Source: an uncultured bacterium
Lineage (GTDB): Bacteria; Edwardsbacteria; AC1; EtOH8
DNA: 64,000 bases
Direction of reading: 5' to 3'
Assembly (NCBI GenBank): GCA_937863685.1
Contig: CALMGM010000001.1
Span: 1 to 64,000 of the forward strand
The position numbers and the translations under genes were made by a program. Below are positions 59,301 through 64,000 of this stretch, piece by piece (positions within the stretch are counted from its first letter, which is position 1; each line of letters opens with the position of its first letter). The notes below the pieces were generated by a model, which did not search any database, was not told where the DNA came from, and worked only from the letters and a program-made list of their open reading frames with translations.

Positions 59301-60250
59301 TGCCCGGCCCCTCCCGGCAGCTCCGATTCATCCGGCACCGGTACCGGTGCCTGGGGCAGCCGGATATCCATCTCCGGTGGAGGCGGTGCTGCGATCCTTC
59401 TCCGGGGCCTGGATGCCAGGCTGTCCTGAGTCTTGACCGGGGACAGCGATGGCAGCGGCGGATTGACCCCGCCGGTGATGATGAATATCTGGCTGATCCG
59501 GTTCAGGTCCAGCGAGGGATTGATCTCAATATTCAGGGTCAGCTGTCTTTTGTCAATCAGGATCTTCTCCACCGTGCCCAGCAGCAGGCCCGAAGGGAAG
59601 ACCTGCCCGTAACCCGATGTCAAAACGGTGTCGCCCTTCCTGACGTCGGACCTTAAGGGGACCCTGTCCAGGATGCATCTCTGGCCCCGGTCGGTGCGAA
59701 AGATGCCCAACACCCGGCTGCGGGCCACTATGGCGCTGACCCGGGAATCCTTGTCGAAGATGGTGGCCACCTGGGAATATTCCGGCCCGGAACTGACCAC
59801 CTTTCCCACCAGTCCTCTGTCTATTATGGCAGGCATGTCCTGCCCGACCCCTTTGGGATTGTTCGGTTCAACTATCAGTGCGGAAGCTCTGGCCGACGGC
59901 TCACGGCCCACTACCCGGGCGGGTCTCAGCAGCCACTGGGTACGTGATCTCAAGTCCAGCAGCTTTCGGAATTCATCGTTCTCCTGGGCTGCCTCCTTCA
60001 GCGAAATGTTCTCCAGAGAGGCCACCGCCAGGCGCTGTCTCAATTCCTGGTTATCCTTCCAGCTGGAGAAAAGCGACCGGGCCTGGCTGGCCGGATACTC
60101 CAGCGGGGCAAAAATGGTCCCCACCACCCCGCTTCCCAGGGCGGTCTTAAGCCCGGAGGGCAGCAGGGCCAGCACCGCCGATATCAGCAGAGCGGCTATC
60201 AGCACCGCAATGTCATGCCGGTGCCATATCCTTCGGTTGAACAGAAGCAT
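59297..60250 (-). CDS. mreC: Rod-shape-determining protein MreC
   Basis: A 317-residue bitopic protein: an N-terminal membrane helix (about 15-32), a coiled coil (about 60-95) and two periplasmic beta domains (about 100-265), with family segments A-R-V-V-G-R and T-S-G-Y-G-Q-V-F-P-S-G-L. The last ~50 residues are Pro/Arg-rich and probably disordered, a variable region in the family. It activates PBP2/RodA. Confidence 0.93.
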   Translation of the reverse strand: MLLFNRRIWHRHDIAVLIAALLISAVLALLPSGLKTALGSGVVGTIFAPLEYPASQARSLFSSWKDNQELRQRLAVASLENISLKEAAQENDEFRKLLDLRSRTQWLLRPARVVGREPSARASALIVEPNNPKGVGQDMPAIIDRGLVGKVVSSGPEYSQVATIFDKDSRVSAIVARSRVLGIFRTDRGQRCILDRVPLRSDVRKGDTVLTSGYGQVFPSGLLLGTVEKILIDKRQLTLNIEINPSLDLNRISQIFIITGGVNPPLPSLSPVKTQDSLASRPRRRIAAPPPPEMDIRLPQAPVPVPDESELPGGAGQ

Positions 60251-60269
60251 CAGTATCGATTACTCCAGA

Positions 60270-61322
60270 TCATTCGCGGCGGCTCTGCATCAGCACGTTG
60301 TCGAAGTTGTCCTGGCTCTCCAGTATCCGGCCGGCCCCCAGCACGATGCATTCCCGGGGATTGTCGGCCACCTTGATGGGCAGGTTGGTCTCCTCGCGCA
60401 GCAGAGCGTCCAGCCCCTTCAGCAGCGACCCGCCCCCGGTCATCACGATCCCGGCGTCCACGATATCGGCTGCCAGCTCCGGCGGGGTCTGCTCCAGGGC
60501 CTTCTTCACCGCCAGCACTATCAGGTTGATGGGCTCCCGCAGGGCCTCGCGGATCTCCTCGCTGCGGACCTTGACCGCCCGGGGAATGCCGGACACCAGG
60601 TCCCGGCCTTTGACCTCCATCTCCCGGCTCTCCTCCACCGGAAAGGCCGAGCCGATCTTTATCTTGATGTCCTCGGCGGTCTGCTCGCCGATCAGGACGC
60701 TGTAGCTCTTTCGGAGGTATTCCACGATGGCCTCGTCCATCTCGTCGCCGGCGGTGCGGATGGAGGTGTTGCTGACGATGCCGGACAGGGCGATCACCGC
60801 GATCTCGGTGGTGCCGCCGCCGATGTCTATCACCATGCTGCCGATGGGCGAGCTGACCGGCAGCCCCACCCCGATGGCCGCCGCGATCGGCTCGGCCACC
60901 AGGTAGACCTCGCGGGCCCCGGCGTGCTCGGCCGAGTCGCGCACCGCCCGCTTTTCCACCTCGGTGATGCCCGAAGGCACGCAGACGATCACCCGGGGTT
61001 TGACTATGGAGCGCCGTTTCTGGGCCATCTTGATGAAGGCTCTCAGCATCTCCTCGCAGATCTCGAAATCGGCGATCACCCCGTCCTTCATGGGCCGGAT
61101 GGCCTTTATCTCGTCGGGGGTCCTGCCCAGCATCTTTTTGGCCTCGTCGCCCACCGCAATGGCTATGCCTGTCTTCTTCTCGATGGCCACCACCGAGGGC
61201 TGGTGCAGGACTATCCCCTTGCCCTCCACATAGACCAAGGTGCTGGCGGTTCCCAGGTCCACCGCCATGTCGTGGGAGATCACGCTGGAAAAGATGTCCC
61301 GTAAATTAGGTAGCTTTATCAT
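60270..61322 (-). CDS. mreB: Actin-like rod-shape protein MreB
   Basis: A 350-residue MreB with phosphate-1 motif A-V-D-L-G-T-A-S-T, the catalytic region V-A-E-P-I-A-A-A-I-G-V-G, phosphate-2 V-I-D-I-G-G-G-T-T-E and adenosine motif V-M-T-G-G-G-S-L-L. It polymerises under the membrane to direct wall synthesis. A strong TTGGAGGA site lies before the ATG. It is the first gene of the cell-shape operon. Confidence 0.96.
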   Translation of the reverse strand: MIKLPNLRDIFSSVISHDMAVDLGTASTLVYVEGKGIVLHQPSVVAIEKKTGIAIAVGDEAKKMLGRTPDEIKAIRPMKDGVIADFEICEEMLRAFIKMAQKRRSIVKPRVIVCVPSGITEVEKRAVRDSAEHAGAREVYLVAEPIAAAIGVGLPVSSPIGSMVIDIGGGTTEIAVIALSGIVSNTSIRTAGDEMDEAIVEYLRKSYSVLIGEQTAEDIKIKIGSAFPVEESREMEVKGRDLVSGIPRAVKVRSEEIREALREPINLIVLAVKKALEQTPPELAADIVDAGIVMTGGGSLLKGLDALLREETNLPIKVADNPRECIVLGAGRILESQDNFDNVLMQSRRE

Positions 61323-61411
61323 TGTTCCTCCAAGTTGGATGGTATTTTACAGGGTTAAAGTACAAATGTAGAAAAGCAGACGAAACGGAGACCAAAATTA
61401 CTGCCGGACCA

Positions 61412-62101
61412 TCAGCTCCCGGTGCTTTCGTAGGCCCGGGCCCCCTGGCGCCAGACCAGCAGGGCCAGACTCAAGAAGATCAGTGCCACCGCCGGGGTCA
61501 TCCAGACGTATATCGAATATTTGTTTTTTCCCAGCACATACATCGAGGGAAAAAAGGCGGTGAAAGCATACGGTATTATAAAGGTCAGGATCACCCGCAC
61601 CACCCGGTTGAAGATGGTCACCGGATAGCGGGAGAAACCCTCCAGCATCAGCATCACCGAGACCACGCTGCCCCGGTCGTTGAACCAGAAGGTCAGGCTG
61701 ACCAGGATGGTGAAGATCGCCAGGTAGATGGTGCAGGCCGCCAGCACCAGGCCGAAGGTGACCAGATAATCGCCGGCATTAAGATGCAGATGCATCCGGG
61801 ACAAGGCGTAGGACATCATCGACAGGCCCACCAGGATGGTGGAGCTCTCCTCCCAGTAGATGCGTTCGGTGACCACCTGGAAAAAGCTGTTCAGGGGCCG
61901 CAGCAATATCCGGTCGAAGTTGCCCTCGATGATGTAACGTTCGCTCAGTTCCAGCAGGTTGGAGAAAAAGGTGAAGAACAGACCCAGGCTGACCTGGGAG
62001 AAGCCGAAGATGAAGAATATCTCCTCCTTGTGCCACCCCTTAAGGCTGGGGACCTTGACGAACAGCGAGACGATGAACAGCACCCCTATCAACTGCATCA
62101 T
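61412..62101 (-). CDS. ABC-2 type permease (DUF990-like), N-terminus extends upstream without a normal start codon
   Basis: A 229-residue membrane protein from the first canonical ATG, with about five helices. It resembles the second permease of daunorubicin-type/DUF990 ABC exporters. In the same frame the reading frame continues upstream to about 62212, and that stretch reads like the missing family N-terminus (Y-I-N-L-L-R-A-Y-L-S-N-S-I-K and Y-R-E-D-F-L), but it contains no ATG, GTG or TTG. With an ATC at 62212 the protein would be 266 residues, the same length as its partner permease. Rare initiation, a mutated start or a sequence error are possible. Confidence 0.8.
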   Translation of the reverse strand: MMQLIGVLFIVSLFVKVPSLKGWHKEEIFFIFGFSQVSLGLFFTFFSNLLELSERYIIEGNFDRILLRPLNSFFQVVTERIYWEESSTILVGLSMMSYALSRMHLHLNAGDYLVTFGLVLAACTIYLAIFTILVSLTFWFNDRGSVVSVMLMLEGFSRYPVTIFNRVVRVILTFIIPYAFTAFFPSMYVLGKNKYSIYVWMTPAVALIFLSLALLVWRQGARAYESTGS

Positions 62102-62257
62102 GGCCCCGGCGATGAAGCCGGACAGGAAATCCTCCCGGTAGGCCAGGCGGGACTTGATGGAGTTGGACAGGTAGGCCCGCAGCAGGTTTATGTAGAAGAT
62201 GAAGCGTTTGATATTGGTTCCGGTTTATGTTTTTGATATTCCATTTTAAAATTTGTA

Positions 62258-63058
62258 TCATCCGCCCTGGATCTCCAGCCGCTTGATGGCGTAGTGCCAG
62301 ACGATCTGCCCGGTCAGGTAGATGATCACGATCCACATGATCTGCAACAGCACCCCCTGGTGGACCTTGGACAGCGGTTCCATCCCCAGGTAGATGCGCA
62401 GCGGGGCGTAGGCAATGTATTTGAAGGGCAGCCAGAACAGCACCTTCTGCACCCAGTCGGGGAAGAAAGTGATCGGGATCATCACCCCGGAGAACACCTC
62501 CACCAGCAGCTGTTTGAAGCGCAGCACCCCCTCGTTGTTGCGGGTGAAGAAGGCCACCAGCCCGGTCAGATAGCTGATGCCGGCATGCAGGAAGAAGCTC
62601 AGGATGACGCTCAATGGGAACAGGTACGGCCCCAGCTTCCCGCTGGGCAGGCTGACCGGGAAGATCATCGATGCTACGATGATGATGGGCAGGGTCATGA
62701 ACAGGAACATGAACACCGCCCGGCCGAAGGCCCTGAAATAATGGTACAGCTGGAAATTGGTGGGCTTCAACAGGTCCATGGCGATGGAGCCGTCCCTCAC
62801 CGCATCCCCGATCATCCGATCGATCCGGTTGGCGAAAAAGGTCCGGGCCGACCAGCCGATCACCACGTAGGTCATCATCTGCTCCATGGTAAAGCCGGCG
62901 ATCACCTGGTGCTTGGCAAAAACCGCCTTCCACAAAAAATAATTCAGGGCGATGATCAGCAGGTAGGAGACGAAGCTCATCAGCACCTGGAAGCGGTAGG
63001 CCAGGTAGGTCAGGTAGCCCATCCGCATGAAGGCCCAGTATTTGGCCAGCCGGTTCAC
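62258..63058 (-). CDS. ABC-2 type permease (DUF990-like)
   Basis: A 266-residue membrane protein with about six helices; it begins with an amphipathic basic N-terminus (Y-L-T-Y-L-A-Y-R-F-Q) and includes I-A-M-D-L-L-K-P-T-N-F, which is characteristic of this permease family. It forms an exporter with the ATPase encoded just upstream (four-base overlap) and the second permease downstream. Substrate unknown. Confidence 0.87.
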   Translation of the reverse strand: MNRLAKYWAFMRMGYLTYLAYRFQVLMSFVSYLLIIALNYFLWKAVFAKHQVIAGFTMEQMMTYVVIGWSARTFFANRIDRMIGDAVRDGSIAMDLLKPTNFQLYHYFRAFGRAVFMFLFMTLPIIIVASMIFPVSLPSGKLGPYLFPLSVILSFFLHAGISYLTGLVAFFTRNNEGVLRFKQLLVEVFSGVMIPITFFPDWVQKVLFWLPFKYIAYAPLRIYLGMEPLSKVHQGVLLQIMWIVIIYLTGQIVWHYAIKRLEIQGG

Positions 63059-64000
63059 GGCTTTACCTGCCGGCCCTGAGTATATATCTCACGGACCACA
63101 TCCTCGATCTTGGGATTCTCCAGCTCCAGATCCCGCACCTCCAGCTTGGACAACAATTGGCCGATGATCTCCGGAGCGGCCACTTTTTTACGGTCGAAGA
63201 TGAACTCCCAGTGAAAGGGATTGCTGCTCTCCATCTCCACCGGATATTCCGCCAACACCTTCTCCAGCCCGGGGCGTTCGATGGGCAGGATGAAATCCAC
63301 CAGCAGGCGCCGGCGGCCCACCGCCCGGTCCTTGAGCGATTTAAGGTCGCCGTCGTAGATCAGGCGTCCGTGGTCTATCATGATCACCCGCCGGCACAGG
63401 TGTTCGATGTCGCTAAGGTCGTGGGTGGTCAGGATCACGGTGGTGTTGTATTCCCGGTTGATCTCCTTGATGAAATCCCGGATGCTGGATTTGACCGCGA
63501 TATCCAGCCCGATGGTGGGCTCGTCCAAAAACAGCACCGGAGGGTTGTGCAGCAGCGAGGCCGCCAGGTCGCAGCGCATCCGCTGGCCCAGGGAAAGTTT
63601 GCGGACCGGGATGTTCAGCAGGTCCGCGATCCCCAGCACCTCCTCGAACTTTTTAAGCCGGGCTTCGAAATCCGCTTTGGGTATCTCGTAGATCTTCTGC
63701 AGCAGCCGCAGGGCCTCGATCACCGCGATGTCCCACCACAGCTGAGTGCGCTGGCCGAACACCACCCCGATCTGCTTTACATGCTGGTATCTCTGCTTGT
63801 AGGGCACCAGCCCCTGGACTCTGATGCCGCCGGAGGTGGGCACCAGGATCCCGGTCAGCATCTTGATGGTGGTGGATTTGCCGGCCCCGTTGGCTCCGAT
63901 GTATCCCACCACCTCGCCCGGTTCGATGGAGAAGCTGATATGGTCCACCGCCCGGACGATCTCGTACTTGCGGTTGACCAGGTCCTTGAAAGAGCCCCAC
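63055..64000 (-). CDS. ABC exporter ATP-binding protein (5' end beyond window)
   Basis: A partial gene; at least 314 residues lie in the window. Walker A is G-A-N-G-A-G-K-S-T, signature L-S-L-G-Q-R-M-R-C-D-L-A, Walker B V-L-F-L-D-E-P-T, and the H-loop T-T-H-D. The frame stays open through 64000 with plausible coding (S-F-K-D-L-V-N-R-K-Y-E-I-V-R-A-V), so the GTG at 63948 is not the real start. It powers the two ABC-2 permeases that follow. Confidence 0.92.
   Translation of the reverse strand, partial: WGSFKDLVNRKYEIVRAVDHISFSIEPGEVVGYIGANGAGKSTTIKMLTGILVPTSGGIRVQGLVPYKQRYQHVKQIGVVFGQRTQLWWDIAVIEALRLLQKIYEIPKADFEARLKKFEEVLGIADLLNIPVRKLSLGQRMRCDLAASLLHNPPVLFLDEPTIGLDIAVKSSIRDFIKEINREYNTTVILTTHDLSDIEHLCRRVIMIDHGRLIYDGDLKSLKDRAVGRRRLLVDFILPIERPGLEKVLAEYPVEMESSNPFHWEFIFDRKKVAAPEIIGQLLSKLEVRDLELENPKIEDVVREIYTQGRQVKP

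Noticed and set aside
1-64000. CRISPR arrays, rRNA genes, complete insertion sequences or prophage modules
   Set aside because: No regular direct-repeat/spacer pattern, rRNA segment, transposase or phage structural gene was seen on either strand.

Overview
This 64 kb window looks like a piece of the main chromosome of an uncultivated, diderm, rod-shaped and probably anaerobic bacterium. An outer membrane is implied by a type IV pilus secretin (PilQ), an ExbB/ExbD/TonB system, a heptosyltransferase-like GT9 enzyme and an MsbA-like exporter. MreBCD with PBP2 and RodA indicate rod shape. A class III (oxygen-sensitive) ribonucleotide reductase points to anaerobic growth. Three secreted proteins end in the same FlgD-like/type-IX-like C-terminal module, which is typical of the FCB group and neighbouring candidate phyla (WOR-3, TA06, Edwardsbacteria, Zixibacteria). 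The exact lineage is inference; there is no rRNA gene in the window.

Layout. 1-408: terminators, a possible structured RNA and palindromic repeats. 409-10289: an AT-rich lipoprotein, an amidohydrolase, an ABC-F ATPase, a secreted endonuclease I, a GT9 plus MsbA-like exporter pair, a DUF502 protein and a CBS/CorC protein. 10302-17089: scpB, rpsT, a complete pilMNOPQ operon headed by a tiny excisionase-like HTH gene, and a small lipoprotein. 17156-24149: a ribonucleotide-reduction region, all on the minus strand: nrdR, nrdD, a CreD-like protein, a TIR-domain protein, a 95-residue stand-alone glycyl-radical domain, a CxxC redoxin and nrdG. 24392-31766: secreted FG-GAP and clostripain-type proteins, a GT4 glycosyltransferase and a pilin-like protein. 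32259-37590: a Ser/Thr kinase-ATPase-TPR protein translationally coupled to a GAF-sigma54 activator. 37660-44098: a cyclophilin lipoprotein and the PstS-like/TPR/ExbB/ExbD/ExbD/TonB operon. 44182-53850: a DUF2520 protein, an MFS carrier, HflX, a tandem-cyclase ATPase protein, GlmS and GlmM. 53954-64000: a membrane protein, tRNA-Thr(CGU), Lgt, the rodA-mrdA-mreD-mreC-mreB operon and an ABC-2 exporter cut by the window edge.

The most unusual observation is the ribonucleotide reductase. NrdD has two N-terminal ATP-cones and the C-terminal zinc ribbon, but stops about two residues before the place where the family carries its essential glycyl-radical loop. A separate small gene 2.5 kb downstream encodes that loop (T-R-V-T-G-Y-F) at the end of a 95-residue protein. 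With nrdG and a redoxin gene beside it, this looks like a split class III reductase whose radical-carrying domain acts in trans, comparable in principle to GrcA/YfiD with pyruvate formate-lyase. The promoter of the nrdR-nrdD unit carries two NrdR-box-like sites 31 bp apart, one lying inside the -35/-10 spacer, which supports regulation by NrdR.

Other points of interest are two large signalling proteins of related design (kinase or cyclase followed by a STAND-type ATPase and a helical-repeat tail), a pair of near-identical 19-bp operator-like sites before the kinase gene, an ABC permease whose homologous N-terminus lacks a normal start codon, and several families of dispersed palindromic repeats in the intergenic gaps.
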